Position numbers and translations under genes: made by a program | Shown here: positions 55,276 to 64,000 of the stretch, in pieces | Numbering within the stretch: position 1 is the first letter of the stretch | Layout of the letters: the number at the start of each line of letters is the position of its first letter | The notes under the pieces: generated by a model | The model's database searches: none | What the model saw: the letters and a program-made list of their open reading frames with translations, nothing else | What the model was told of the DNA's origin: nothing | Assembly (NCBI RefSeq): GCF_030123065.1 | Contig: NZ_CP126093.1 | Coordinates: 3,538,001-3,602,000 of the forward strand | Source: Neobacillus sp. DY30 | GTDB lineage: Bacteria; Bacillota; Bacilli; Bacillales; Cytobacillaceae | DNA length: 64,000 bases | Direction: 5' to 3'

Positions 55276-56004
55276 TTAAAGTTTTCTACGATGTTCATAC
55301 ACTATCCGTGCCATCTCCTCTAATATAAAAATAACAGGGATTTGCGTGGTAATATTCGAAGAGTCATAAAACTCCTCCGTCACATAATAAGATACATTTT
55401 TATCAGAAATCTTGGCAATCATGGACTGTGAGTTATTAGTAATACTTAAAATCTTACTGCCCTTTTCTTTTAATTTATGAATGTGAGAGATGGTAAACTC
55501 ACTTTCTCCCGAAACAGAAAGAGCCACCGTAATACTATTATGTAAGTCAGCGTGAACAGGCATATACCAGTCTTTTAAATACGTAGAGAACTTGCCTAAA
55601 CTCGAAAGGTATCTCGCTCCGTATTCTGCAAGGATTCCCGAACTGCCAATTCCTATGAAAAATACATGTTCTGCTTTAGAAATGGCTTCTGCTGCCTCCT
55701 CTAACTTTCTAATGAAATTCTCATTTTGCGTGCGCTCGAAAAACTCCGCTAACACATGCTGGCCGCTTTTAATCCTAGGGTCACTTTTTTCTTCAAATAA
55801 AAGCTTCAGTTTTACTTTAAACTCAGAAAACCCTTCGCAATTTAATTTTCTGCAGAACCGCATGATGGTGGAAGTGGAAACATGCGCTTCATCCGCAAGA
55901 TCTCGTATACGCATATAAACGACCTTTTCTTTATTTTGCATGATGTATTTATAAAGTAGCAACTCAAGTTCATTGAAAGTTGCAATGACCTCATTTGTAA
56001 ACAA
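55276..56004 (-). CDS. RpiR-family (HTH-SIS) sugar regulator
   Basis: 242 residues. N-terminal HTH_6 domain (about 1-75) with VVYMRIRDLADEAHVSTSTIMRFCRKLNCEGFSEFK, then a SIS domain (about 105-230) with FFIGIGSSGILAEYGARYL and VALSVSGESEFTI that binds a sugar phosphate. It is divergent from a family 4 glycosidase gene, the likely target. TTG 56004 is set by AAGGGAGAG; longer in-frame starts lack a site. Confidence 0.88.
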   Translation of the reverse strand: MFTNEVIATFNELELLLYKYIMQNKEKVVYMRIRDLADEAHVSTSTIMRFCRKLNCEGFSEFKVKLKLLFEEKSDPRIKSGQHVLAEFFERTQNENFIRKLEEAAEAISKAEHVFFIGIGSSGILAEYGARYLSSLGKFSTYLKDWYMPVHADLHNSITVALSVSGESEFTISHIHKLKEKGSKILSITNNSQSMIAKISDKNVSYYVTEEFYDSSNITTQIPVIFILEEMARIVYEHRRKL

Positions 56005-56077
56005 AGTCTTCTCTCCCTTCTTGTGAACGTTGTACCTTTTGTTAGTATACTTCAAAAGAGAAACACAGTGTTATTTT

Positions 56078-56112
56078 TGAGAAACAAATTTCTTTCGGTG
56101 GAAAACAAATCT
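56078..56112. promoter_or_regulatory. Candidate RpiR operator
   Basis: GAAACAAATTTC (56081-56092) is a short dyad, and a related GGAAAACAAAT follows. The spot lies between the two divergent genes. Assignment rests on position only. Confidence 0.3.
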
Positions 56113-56193
56113 AATGCTTTCAAATCTATATCGAATTCCCTTTTCCTCCTCTAGAATAGGTTTTGTAAATTCGTATTTATTAGGAGGATGACC

Positions 56194-57522
56194 ATGAGTA
56201 AAGGAATTAAGATCGTAACGATTGGCGGAGGTTCAAGTTATACTCCAGAATTAGTGGAAGGGTTTATTAAAAGATACGATGAATTGCCTGTAAGGGAATT
56301 ATGGTTGGTTGATATAGAAGCAGGAAGAGAAAAATTGGAGATTGTTGGAAGTCTAGCGAAAAGGATGATTGAAAAAGCAGGCCTTCCCATTACAGTTCAA
56401 TTAACACTAGATAGAAGAGCGGCATTAAAAGGTGCAGATTTTGTAACAACACAATTTCGTGTAGGATTATTAGACGCTCGTGCTAAAGATGAAAGAATTC
56501 CTTTAAGCCATGGGGTATTAGGGCAAGAAACAAATGGACCTGGTGGACTCTTTAAAGGGTTGCGCACGATTCCAGTCATTTTGGACATTATAAAAGATAT
56601 AAAAGAACTTTGTCCAGATGCTTGGTTAATCAACTTTACAAACCCTGCCGGCATGGTGACCGAAGCGGTTCTTCGCTATACCGACCATAAAAAGATCGTT
56701 GGTTTATGTAATGTTCCGATTGGAATTGAGATGGGAGTCGCAAAGCTATTAGATGTGGACCATTCTCGTATTCGAATTGATTTCGCTGGTTTAAATCATA
56801 TGGTATATGGTTTAGATGTATATCTAGACGGCGTAAGTGTGAAAGATCGAGTAATCGAACTGTTAACAAGTCCAGAGAACAGCAGCTTCGTGAAAAACGT
56901 AGAAGGTCAAGGATGGGAGCCAGAATTTATTCGTGCGTTAAATGCCCTAACATGTCCATATCACCTTTACTATTATAAGAGTGATGAAATGCTAGAAAAA
57001 GAGCTGAAAAACTTCAAAGCGGGCACAACAAGAGCAGAGGTTGTGAAGAAATTAGAAGAAGAATTATTCGAGCTTTACAAAGATCCTAATTTAGCCATTA
57101 AACCTCCTCAGTTAGAGGAACGTGGCGGTGCGTATTACAGCGATGCAGCGGTTCGTTTAATTTCTTCCATTTATAACGACAAAAGGGACATTCAGCCGGT
57201 CAACACGATTAATAATGGAGCAATTGCTAGTATTCCTTACGAGTCTGCAGTGGAAGTAAGTTGTGTTATCACAAAAGAAGGTCCCAAGCCGATTATAAAT
57301 GGAGATTTACCGGTTGCTGTTAAGGGGCTCGTACAACAAATTAAATCATTTGAACGTGTTGCGGCTGAGGCAGCCGTTACAGGAAACTACGATACTGCAC
57401 TACTAGCTATGACCATCAACCCGCTCGTTCCTTCTGATAAAATCGGTAAAACGATCTTGGATGAAATGCTTGAAGCACATAAAGAGCATTTACCAAAGTT
57501 TTTTCAAACTGTAGAAGTTTAA
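56194..57522 (+). CDS. licH: 6-phospho-beta-glucosidase, glycoside hydrolase family 4 (LicH/CelF-like)
   Basis: 442 residues. Family 4 enzymes need NAD+ and a divalent metal: here GGGSSYTPE (near 10-18) is the NAD loop, QETNGPGGLFKGLRTI, INFTNPAGMVTEA and LCNVPIG with the metal-binding Cys, and GLNHM with the metal-binding His. It hydrolyses phosphorylated beta-glucosides such as cellobiose-6-phosphate. ATG 56194 is six bases after AGGAGG. No PTS gene is adjacent, so sugar uptake must be encoded elsewhere. Confidence 0.9.
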   Translation: MSKGIKIVTIGGGSSYTPELVEGFIKRYDELPVRELWLVDIEAGREKLEIVGSLAKRMIEKAGLPITVQLTLDRRAALKGADFVTTQFRVGLLDARAKDERIPLSHGVLGQETNGPGGLFKGLRTIPVILDIIKDIKELCPDAWLINFTNPAGMVTEAVLRYTDHKKIVGLCNVPIGIEMGVAKLLDVDHSRIRIDFAGLNHMVYGLDVYLDGVSVKDRVIELLTSPENSSFVKNVEGQGWEPEFIRALNALTCPYHLYYYKSDEMLEKELKNFKAGTTRAEVVKKLEEELFELYKDPNLAIKPPQLEERGGAYYSDAAVRLISSIYNDKRDIQPVNTINNGAIASIPYESAVEVSCVITKEGPKPIINGDLPVAVKGLVQQIKSFERVAAEAAVTGNYDTALLAMTINPLVPSDKIGKTILDEMLEAHKEHLPKFFQTVEV

Positions 57523-57547
57523 ATTAGTAGGTTTACTTGAAGTAGCT

Positions 57548-57578
57548 ATAGCTCAGTCGAAAAATAGGACTGAGCTAT
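57548..57578 (+). terminator. Terminator of the GH4 gene
   Basis: ATAGCTCAGTC / GACTGAGCTAT perfect 11-bp stem. Confidence 0.75.
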
Positions 57579-57589
57579 TGTTGATAAAA

Positions 57590-57785
57590 ATTATAAGCGG
57601 AAAAATTCCGCCTAAATTGGGAAATACCCATATTTCCTTAAAATTAACCGGAGTTTTTCCGTTTATCTTATCTAAATCTTTGGATTTTTGGCTTTATTAG
57701 AGCAGTTAACCGGAATTTCTCCGCTTATATCCGCTTCTTAAGCTTCCCCTATATACATTAGCAGAAAATTCTCCGCCTATGAATA
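57590..57785. repeat. Four degenerate GCGGAAA-TTTCCGC palindromes
   Basis: Related short palindromes at about 57594-57610, 57649-57668, 57710-57730 and 57761-57779, each near AGCGGA/ACCGGA-N5-TCCGCTTA, in both orientations. They lie between the GH4 terminator and a Spo0A-like gene. This is a typical look of a dispersed intergenic repeat. Confidence 0.6.
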
Positions 57786-57821
57786 CTCATACCTACACAA
57801 AACCGATACGGAAAAGACGGA

Positions 57822-58608
57822 TTAAACAGAGGTGAAACCTCCGACTTCCATCCCTTTTTGCACCCTTAAATGCTCAGCAATAAAAGCAATGAATTCACCA
57901 TTAGTCGGTCGCCCTCTTAATGGACTTACTGTGTTTCCAAATAAAAAATCTAACTGCTCAATTCCTCCTCGATTCCATCCAACTTCAATTGCATGTCTTA
58001 TGGCTCTTTCTACACGACTTGGAGTGGTATGATATTTTGATGCGATAGCCGGATATATTACTTTTGAAAAACTAGTTTCACTGCCATTATTTATCATTTG
58101 AATAGCTTCTCTTAAAAAAAAAATATCCTTTTAGATTGGCTGGAATACCTATAGTACGTAAAATATCGGTAATTTGCAATTCTAATTTTTCATCATTATT
58201 TGTGTTTTGTATTACCTTTTCTAATGTTTTTTTTAATGAAACACTTGTTGAACAAATAGACATGATCATGTTTGTTAAATGGTGTAGTTCAATTGGTTTC
58301 ATCAAAAAATAGGACGCACCAAACTCCTTTGCTTGTGTTATGGTATCCTCATTTCCTATAGAGGTAAGTATTATTACCTTTGTGCTTATATTTTCTTCAT
58401 ATATATTTTTTAATAAAGAAAGACCATCGGAATATGGCATAACCAGATCTAAAATAATTAAGTCTGGTTTCTGATGCTTTATTAACTCCATTCCCCTCAT
58501 TCCATCATGCGCAACTCCAATCACCTCTATATCATTGAACGTCGAGAGAAAATCTTTAAGTATTTCTGTAAATTGTATATTATCATCAATTATTCCGATT
58601 TTTATCAT
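57822..58608 (-). pseudogene. Spo0A paralogue split by a frameshift at a 10-T run
   Basis: Receiver domain (1-120): Asp8/Asp9, phospho-acceptor Asp54 in LDLVMP, Thr82 and Lys104 are all present. The DNA-binding domain begins normally ([12 protein letters not shown]), but a run of ten T (minus strand, near 58114-58123) shifts the frame, so the first product ends at 58087. The second frame, from about 58097, carries the rest, including [19 protein letters not shown], the Spo0A recognition helix. Nine T would restore one 262-residue protein. There is no spoIVB or recN neighbour, so this is an extra copy. The start is ATG 58608 after AAGGAG. Confidence 0.85.
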
Positions 58609-58791
58609 ATTATTAATTCTCCTTTTTTGTAAATCGGGATTGATTCTGGTTGTTGTCATGAATTTCCTGTTTTCTGTACCTTTGCTAAGCCACCGGGATC
58701 CAAATGGGAAACGCCAAATAAATCTAATTATGTATTGTATCAACCTTTTTAAGCGGGACTTTATTCCTCCTTATTAGTTCGATAATAAAAA

Positions 58792-58839
58792 AAGCCAAAA
58801 TAGAATAACCCTCTCGCAGGGTGTATCTATTTTGGCTTA
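58792..58839. terminator. Bidirectional terminator
   Basis: AAGCCAAAATAGA and complement (58826-58838), with an inner ACCCT/AGGGT stem. No gene ends next to it on either strand. Confidence 0.7.
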
Positions 58840-58987
58840 TGTTTGAGCTCAATAAAAATATTGTCTAGATCATCTTCCAAATAGGAATATTAAATTATTT
58901 TGGTTGCTTTTACCAAATTAAATGGTACCTTACCATTTTAAAATAATCAAGACCAAACAAACATTCGCTGTATTAATCAAAAAGAAT
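58840..58987. other. Gap between two terminators
   Basis: AT-rich, no ORF; one small AAATGGTA/TACCATTT hairpin at about 58920-58938. Confidence 0.35.
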
Positions 58988-59023
58988 GTGGATAGTGTTT
59001 TTATCTAAATTACACTATCCACT
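58988..59023. terminator. Terminator of the MBL-fold gene
   Basis: GTGGATAGTGT / ACACTATCCAC perfect 11-bp stem. Confidence 0.75.
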
Positions 59024-59068
59024 CTTTACTTACTTGGGATTTTACAGCCATCGTCATCATTACTCAAC

Positions 59069-59830
59069 TTAAAATGAGTATGATTCCCCGTCATTAGGAA
59101 CTAAAATAGTTGAAGAAATTCCTTTTTCTTTAATAAAGCTTTTTAATTCTGCTCTCGATAATGTCCAATGATTTACAGCTTCCATATGGACAGAGATAAT
59201 TTTGGCGTTTGGGGCAGCTTTATATACTTCATAGATATCCTCTTTGCCCATCACAAGGGAGCCGCCTTGTAGGAATTGATTATCACCGCCATTGACCACA
59301 ATAATTTCTGGTGTGTGTGTTTCAATAACTTCTTGAACTGCTTTATACCAAACTGTATCACCAGCTACATATAAAGTTTTCTCTTTTGGATGTTCGAAGA
59401 CAACGCCACACACTTCACCAGCCAGTTTTAAGATTTCCCCTCTACCATGCTCACCTTTTGTTTTAGTAAGTTTAATATCCTCATAGATTGAATCTTCTTG
59501 TAAAACTTCTACATTTTGAAAACCATCGTTTCGAACTGCTTTCGCGTCTACTTCATTCTGAACAAATATTTTAATATCCTTTGGCAAGACCTCTTTGGCC
59601 GTATTATCCCAATGGTCTAAATGCAAATGCGTAACAATGACAGCATCTATATTTTTAACAACTTTATCAATCGATGCTGGTAAGCTGACTAAAGGATTAT
59701 TTTGATTTTGTCGTAATGAATTGGGGAAAGGCGGGTAGGTCCCCTTCTCTGCTAAAAATGGGTCTATTAAGAACTTTTTTCCTGCATAGTGAACAACCAG
59801 GGTTGCATTTCGAATTAGTTGTATATTCAT
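59069..59830 (-). CDS. MBL-fold metal-dependent hydrolase (UlaG-like)
   Basis: 253 residues. HLHLDH (68-73) is the metallo-beta-lactamase-fold zinc motif; GDT (about 157-159) and SVHMEAVNHW (about 217-226) provide the remaining ligands. The start MNIQLIRNATLVVHYAGKKFLIDP is typical of UlaG/RNase-Z-like hydrolases. Substrate unknown. It is divergent from an Lrp-type regulator 118 bases away, which may control it. Confidence 0.85.
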   Translation of the reverse strand: MNIQLIRNATLVVHYAGKKFLIDPFLAEKGTYPPFPNSLRQNQNNPLVSLPASIDKVVKNIDAVIVTHLHLDHWDNTAKEVLPKDIKIFVQNEVDAKAVRNDGFQNVEVLQEDSIYEDIKLTKTKGEHGRGEILKLAGEVCGVVFEHPKEKTLYVAGDTVWYKAVQEVIETHTPEIIVVNGGDNQFLQGGSLVMGKEDIYEVYKAAPNAKIISVHMEAVNHWTLSRAELKSFIKEKGISSTILVPNDGESYSF

Positions 59831-59947
59831 GTTTTCTATCTCCTTTTCTATAATCTAGATGTAGTTTATACTATCTCCATAAACAGATACATAGATTAAA
59901 TCAAGTCTTTTGCCGCTTTTACTTGATTAATGAAAGGAGTTGAAGAA

Positions 59948-60358
59948 ATGTTAGACCCTACAGATAAGCGCATATTAGACGAACTCTCTAAGAACAGTCG
60001 TATTACAATGAAGGAATTAGGTGAGAAAGTCCATTTGACTGGGCAGGCAGCTTCAGCAAGAGTGGCAAAGTTAGAGGACAGCGGAATCATCGAGGGATAT
60101 ACCATTAAAATCAATCAAATAAAATTGGGGTATGTTGTTCACGCAATGATAAACATCTTTACAAAAAGCACTCATCATGACCCTTATTTATCATTCATAA
60201 AAACTCAGGAACCATACGTAATAAACAATTACAAAATCGGCGGGGATAGCTGTTATCTATTAGAATGCAAATTTCCATCCAATGAAGTTTTAGATACATT
60301 TTTAATAAGCTTAAACAAATATGTAAACTACAAATTATCAATTGTTATCAGTAAATAG
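59948..60358 (+). CDS. Lrp/AsnC-family transcriptional regulator
   Basis: 136 residues. N-terminal AsnC-type HTH: LDPTDKRILDELSKNSRITMKELGEKVHLTGQAASARVAKLEDSGIIEGYT. C-terminal RAM domain with NNYKIGGDSCYLLECKF binds an amino-acid-like effector. ATG 59948 lies eight bases after AAAGGAG; an earlier start at 59930 does not have a site. It probably regulates the divergent MBL-fold gene. Confidence 0.88.
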   Translation: MLDPTDKRILDELSKNSRITMKELGEKVHLTGQAASARVAKLEDSGIIEGYTIKINQIKLGYVVHAMINIFTKSTHHDPYLSFIKTQEPYVINNYKIGGDSCYLLECKFPSNEVLDTFLISLNKYVNYKLSIVISK

Positions 60359-60401
60359 AGCTAGGAATATTGTGAAAAATCCTTCACTTAACGTCCACAA
60401 A

Positions 60402-60428
60402 AAAAAGCTGCCATTCGGCAGCTTTTTA
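60402..60428. terminator. Bidirectional terminator
   Basis: AAAAAGCTGCC / GGCAGCTTTTT stem between convergent genes. Confidence 0.85.
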
Positions 60429-60445
60429 CTCATACTTTTTCATGT

Positions 60446-61717
60446 CTAAAGATTTTCCACTTTTTTCATCAGTTGGTTTTCACCCATGGTCCTTAGTTTC
60501 TTGATATCAAGACGAATAAGGAGTGAAACCGTTAGAGCGACAATAAAGATTCCTGAAAAAATAACCAATGTCCCCTGATAGCTTCCAGTTGTTTCCCTGA
60601 CCCAGGATACAAAGATCGGTCCTGCAAGGCCAGCTGCTGCCCATGCAGTTAATATATATCCATGAATCGCCCCAAGCTGCTTAGTACCAAACAAATCGCC
60701 GATATAGGCAGGTATTGAAGAGAAACCTCCTCCGTAACAGGTCATGATGATATAAACCAGAATTGAAAATAATAACCCAACTGTAATATTTGGAAGCATA
60801 AAAAAGGCAACAATTTGAAAAGCAAAGAATAGTGTATAGACATTTGGTCTTCCAATGTAATCGGAAATGGTCGCCCAAACAATCCTTCCTCCGCCGTTAA
60901 ATAACCCCATTATTCCAACCATGGTTGCCGCCCCAGCTGCCGACATTCCTACTAGCTCTTGTGCCATCGGCGATGCAACTGAAAGAATCGCAATTCCACA
61001 GGTAACATTGATAAATAACATCAACCATAAAGCCCAGAACTGTCTTGTTCTCACTGCCTCATTTGCGGTTAACTGACGCAGGTCCTCTTTTAATTTTATA
61101 CCGCCTGATTTCTGTCCTGCTGCAGCGACACCCTTAGGTACCCAGTCTGCTTTCGGCGGAGCAAGATATTGTGCAGAACAAAAAATGATAATGAAGTAGG
61201 CCGTTCCAAGTAAATAGAAGGTGTTGGATATCCCATATTCCACAATTAAATGATTCATAATTGGACTGCTTATTAGGGATGCAAATCCAAATCCCATAAT
61301 GGCTAGTCCCGTCGCAAGACCTCTTCTATCAGGGAACCACTTTACCAAAGTAGAAACCGGAGTAATATACCCAACTCCTAACCCAATTCCAGCAATCATT
61401 CCATAAAATAAATAGAGTAATAGCAATGATTCTACTTGAATGGCAAAACCTGACCCAGCAACTCCGACTCCAAAAAATATAGCACTTAGTGTTCCAGCTG
61501 CTCTTGGTCCAAACTTTTCTACAAAATGACCTAAAAAAGCTGCTGATAATCCTAAGAAAAGAATAGCTAAGCTAAAGGTAAGCGATATTTGCTTTAAACC
61601 CCACCCCATTTCTTGTTGAAGTGGTTTTGTGAATACACTCCAAGCGTAAACCGAACCAATTGAAATATGTATTCCAACCGCTGATAAAGCAATTAACCAA
61701 CGATTTTTTATATGCAT
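60446..61717 (-). CDS. OFA-family MFS transporter (oxalate/formate antiporter-like)
   Basis: 423 residues, 12 helices. The start RWLIALSAVGIHISIGSVYAWSVFTKPL and LVKWFPDRRGLATGLAIMGFGF are signatures of the OxlT/OFA branch. It would exchange or take up small carboxylates across the membrane. Substrate not determinable. ATG 61717 has AGAGGGATG upstream. Downstream of purT by 48 bases. Confidence 0.87.
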   Translation of the reverse strand: MHIKNRWLIALSAVGIHISIGSVYAWSVFTKPLQQEMGWGLKQISLTFSLAILFLGLSAAFLGHFVEKFGPRAAGTLSAIFFGVGVAGSGFAIQVESLLLLYLFYGMIAGIGLGVGYITPVSTLVKWFPDRRGLATGLAIMGFGFASLISSPIMNHLIVEYGISNTFYLLGTAYFIIIFCSAQYLAPPKADWVPKGVAAAGQKSGGIKLKEDLRQLTANEAVRTRQFWALWLMLFINVTCGIAILSVASPMAQELVGMSAAGAATMVGIMGLFNGGGRIVWATISDYIGRPNVYTLFFAFQIVAFFMLPNITVGLLFSILVYIIMTCYGGGFSSIPAYIGDLFGTKQLGAIHGYILTAWAAAGLAGPIFVSWVRETTGSYQGTLVIFSGIFIVALTVSLLIRLDIKKLRTMGENQLMKKVENL

Positions 61718-61765
61718 TCTTTCATCCCTCTCTCCAAATTGTATGGTCTTGTTGACTCTTAAGTC

Positions 61766-62935
61766 TTAATCTTCATAGGTTACCATTATTTTAGAAGCTG
61801 ATAATTCAGCTCGTTCTCTAGCCTCATCCACACATTTCCCGTTGCATAACACGACCGCCATTCGTCGTCCCACTTTTGTTTCTGGTTTTCCAAAAACGCG
61901 AACCTGTGTATAAGGGACGGCTAAACTTTCAGCGATTCCGGAAATGTGGTATGTCTTACTTTCTTTTGTGGCCTTAATTGTATGACTTGCACCTGGTTTC
62001 ACTAACTGAACATCTGGTATCGGATAGCCTAAAATGGCCCTAACATGTAAGGCAAATTCTGATAAATCTTGGGTAACCATTGTTACCATCCCCGTGTCAT
62101 GTGGCCTTGGCGACACTTCACTAAAATAGACTCCTTGTGGAGAAAGGAATAATTCAACACCAAATACTCCGTATCCACCGAGCGCATCCGTGATTTTTTT
62201 AGCGATATCCTGCGCTTCTAGGATTTGTTCCTCAGACATGTCATGCGGCTGCCATGATTCTATATAATCACCATCTTTTTGCACATGCCCAATAGGTGCA
62301 CAAAAGGTTGTTCCGGAGGCAGAGCGTACGGTTAAAAGTGTAATTTCAGATTCAAAATGGATAAATTCTTCGACAATCATTCGGGCTTTGTTCCCTCTTC
62401 CACCTGAAATGGCTTCATTCCAAGAATATTCCACATCCTCAATCGTACGACAAACGGTTTGCCCTTTTCCAGAAGAACTCATAATGGGTTTAATCACGCA
62501 GGGAGTCCCGATTTTCTGTACTGCATTCCTTAATTCGTAAAGTGTGTCTGCAAAGGCGTACTTCGCTGTTGGAAGCTCAAGTTCTTCACTAGCCAATCGG
62601 CGGATTCCTTCCCTATCCATCGTTAGGTTCACGGCATTCGCTGTCGGTACGATACGAAAACCTTCCTTCTCGAGTTCTACTAGAGTTTCTGTCGCAATCG
62701 CCTCAATTTCGGGAACCACAAAATCTGGTGTCTCTCCTTCTATCACTCTACGAAGTTCTTCTCCATTAAGCATGTCCACCACATATGAACGATGGGCCAC
62801 CTGCATGGCCGGAGCATTTTCATAGCGGTCAACCGCAATGGTCTCCAGCCCTAGACGCTGAGCCTCAATCATTATCTCTTTGCCAAGTTCACCTGATCCA
62901 AGTAACATTATCTTTTTTGTCTGGGTACTAAACAC
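61766..62935 (-). CDS. purT: Formate-dependent phosphoribosylglycinamide formyltransferase
   Basis: 389 residues, the expected length. ATP-grasp enzyme: [11 protein letters not shown] near the N-terminus, [11 protein letters not shown] at the ATP loop, [27 protein letters not shown] with catalytic Glu and metal ligands. It makes formylglycinamide ribonucleotide from formate and ATP in purine synthesis, without folate. GTG 62935 has AGGGG 9 bases upstream. PurBox-like sites lie further upstream. Confidence 0.95.
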   Translation of the reverse strand: MFSTQTKKIMLLGSGELGKEIMIEAQRLGLETIAVDRYENAPAMQVAHRSYVVDMLNGEELRRVIEGETPDFVVPEIEAIATETLVELEKEGFRIVPTANAVNLTMDREGIRRLASEELELPTAKYAFADTLYELRNAVQKIGTPCVIKPIMSSSGKGQTVCRTIEDVEYSWNEAISGGRGNKARMIVEEFIHFESEITLLTVRSASGTTFCAPIGHVQKDGDYIESWQPHDMSEEQILEAQDIAKKITDALGGYGVFGVELFLSPQGVYFSEVSPRPHDTGMVTMVTQDLSEFALHVRAILGYPIPDVQLVKPGASHTIKATKESKTYHISGIAESLAVPYTQVRVFGKPETKVGRRMAVVLCNGKCVDEARERAELSASKIMVTYED

Positions 62936-63011
62936 CTAATGCAACCCCTATCGTTTGTCTTTTGATTATAATAACTCATATTTATTGTAATTTCAAGGTG
63001 ATTTTTACAAT

Positions 63012-63056
63012 GAAACACGAATGTTTTTTTGAAAAAATAAATTATTGTTCGTGTTT
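63012..63056. promoter_or_regulatory. PurR PurBox-like inverted pair upstream of purT
   Basis: AAACACGAATGTT (63013-63025) and, on the other strand, AAACACGAACAAT (63044-63056) face each other, 18 bases apart. They resemble the PurBox AWWWCCGAACWWT; B. subtilis purT is a PurR target. Spacing in known pairs is 16-17. Confidence 0.5.
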
Positions 63057-63190
63057 TAAATGTAAGCGGTATCGCGATAGTTAAGCTTTCCAGCCGATTT
63101 ATAAGGAGTAAACAAGCGGCATGGACTGTAAATGGCACCAATCTTTATAAAGGTAACGAACAAATAGGTATTACTTTCCTAACAACAATA

Positions 63191-63218
63191 AAGAGCTGCC
63201 TAAACAGGCAGCTCCTTT
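63191..63218. terminator. Terminator of the SDR fragment
   Basis: GAGCTGCCT / AGGCAGCTC perfect 9-bp stem with AAAC loop. Confidence 0.75.
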
Positions 63219-63223
63219 AGCCA

Positions 63224-63592
63224 TTATAGAATTGTGTTTTTCAAATTTGCGTACATCAACATTACTGAATCATCAATTTCATCTCGGGACATCCTCATTG
63301 CTTTTTCGGCACGTGCGTAACCAATTTCGGTTTTTCCTCCTTCAAGGCCTTTAAATATCGCATCAGCAAATTCATCTACAGGGGTCCCAAAAGTATGCAG
63401 GCCTGCGCCGCCTAAATCGGTATTAACTGCCGGCAGCGCAACTTCAATCACTTCAATGGCCGTATCTTCAAGCTGGTGTCGTAAACTCATCGTAAATGAA
63501 TGAACTGCCGCTTTCGTAGCAGAATAAATCGGGGCAATTGCCATTGGGGTAAAGGCTAAACCGGAAGAAACATTGATGAGAAGGTAGTCAGC
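63224..63592 (-). pseudogene. Short-chain dehydrogenase, N-terminal half missing
   Basis: The frame from about 63590 reads LLINVSSGLAFTPMAIAPIYSATKAAVHSF, which contains the catalytic serine and the YxxxK (YSATK) of short-chain dehydrogenases of the DltE-like group, then continues to the C-terminus. The nucleotide-binding half (~140 residues) is absent: an in-frame TAA lies just upstream, and the next gene follows at once. So the fragment is a 5' deletion remnant. Confidence 0.75.
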
Positions 63593-63619
63593 TTATATTC
63601 TACCTAATCATTAAATATG

Positions 63620-64000
63620 CTAATCATTTAATCCCTTCCCATTGAGTATCTGCTGCAAATATTTTTCTATTCTGGACTCTCGAGTTTTGGATTGTTTGGC
63701 CTGTGAAAAATAGAGAATATATGCTCTTTGCCGTCCCGGTGTCAATGCTTCAAAAGCAGTTTTCAAGGCGGGGATTTGATCGAATTTATGTTGAAGTTCT
63801 TCAGGAATAATTATTTCTATGCTCTTTTTAACATTCACGTCCAAGCCGGCTTTTTCCACTTCAATAGCTTCATAAATATAGTCTTTCAAAATCGGTTCTA
63901 TGTCATCTATTTCTTGAACATCGGTAAACCGAATCTGGCGCTGTGTCTGCGAATTCTCCCCAGGTTTGACTAGAATATCCTTGGCGTCTTTTAGTAATAC
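63620..64000 (-). CDS. ydeI: YdeI family protein, C-terminal part (continues past window end)
   Basis: At least 126 residues are visible. RQIRFTDVQEID, KDYIYEAIEVEKAGLDV and FEALTPGRQRAYILYFSQAK match the C-terminal half of B. subtilis YdeI (DUF1801 followed by a YdeI/OmpD-associated-type tail). The N-terminal domain lies beyond the window. Biochemical role unknown. Confidence 0.85.
   Translation of the reverse strand, partial: VLLKDAKDILVKPGENSQTQRQIRFTDVQEIDDIEPILKDYIYEAIEVEKAGLDVNVKKSIEIIIPEELQHKFDQIPALKTAFEALTPGRQRAYILYFSQAKQSKTRESRIEKYLQQILNGKGLND

Noticed and set aside
57822..58608. This locus as the master sporulation regulator Spo0A
   Set aside because: It lacks spoIVB/recN neighbours and is frameshifted. 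The organism must have another spo0A if it sporulates.

Overview
The window is chromosomal DNA from a low-GC, endospore-forming Bacillaceae (Bacillus/Neobacillus/Mesobacillus type). The evidence is strong GGAGG ribosome sites, frequent TTG/GTG starts, rho-independent terminators after most genes, a T-box leader, and many products that read like Bacillus subtilis proteins (YvgN, YwcJ, YisL, YqgV, YdeI, NfrA2, PurT, Mqo, a Spo0A paralogue). I saw no tRNA or rRNA gene, CRISPR array, prophage or intact insertion sequence.

Layout. 1-5 kb: the 5' part of a fatty-acid desaturase with a DesR-like operator, a flavoprotein, a macrolide-type MFS efflux gene preceded by a 14-codon leader that closely matches the ErmD leader peptide plus an attenuator hairpin, and a ketopantoate-reductase-like gene. 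5-18.4 kb: a membrane-anchored HtrA-like protease, an aldo/keto reductase, a MATE/MOP exporter and mixed small metabolic or hypothetical genes, then a formate/nitrite channel with a Rex-like operator. 18.4-19.3 kb: a divergent second PRPP synthetase.

19.6-31.2 kb is the most unusual region: a tight four-gene minus-strand operon. In order it encodes a secreted/membrane von Willebrand A protein, a 1119-residue tubulin/FtsZ-like protein (Tubulin_2 type), a coiled-coil protein with two membrane segments, and a 1278-residue membrane protein that joins a degenerate helicase-like core to a CxxC zinc motif and a DA1-like HExxH peptidase. Just upstream, and separate from it by a terminator, is a Cas4/RecB-like protein with four iron-sulphur-type cysteines. 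Its promoter carries a perfect Fur box between -35 and -10. The same Fur box also lies within a rightward promoter that would make a short terminated RNA.

32.4-50.5 kb: AIM24 protein, nitroreductase, LysM/beta-propeller protein, 2-isopropylmalate synthase with a leucine-type T-box, YisL, an MFS transporter, methyltransferases, an MDR reductase, malate:quinone oxidoreductase, a stand-alone ArgH-like lyase and a large secreted PIG-L deacetylase.

50.7-64 kb has several damaged genes: a LysR regulator and its divergent 3-hydroxyisobutyrate-dehydrogenase-like neighbour, both lacking their 5' halves at one junction; a Spo0A paralogue split at a 10-T run; and an N-terminally truncated SDR gene. Intact genes here include an ArsR-type regulator with an apparently leaderless promoter, a DUF1906 hydrolase, YqgV, DUF192, an RpiR/GH4 pair, an MBL-fold/Lrp pair, an OFA-family MFS, purT with PurBox-like sites and a partial ydeI.
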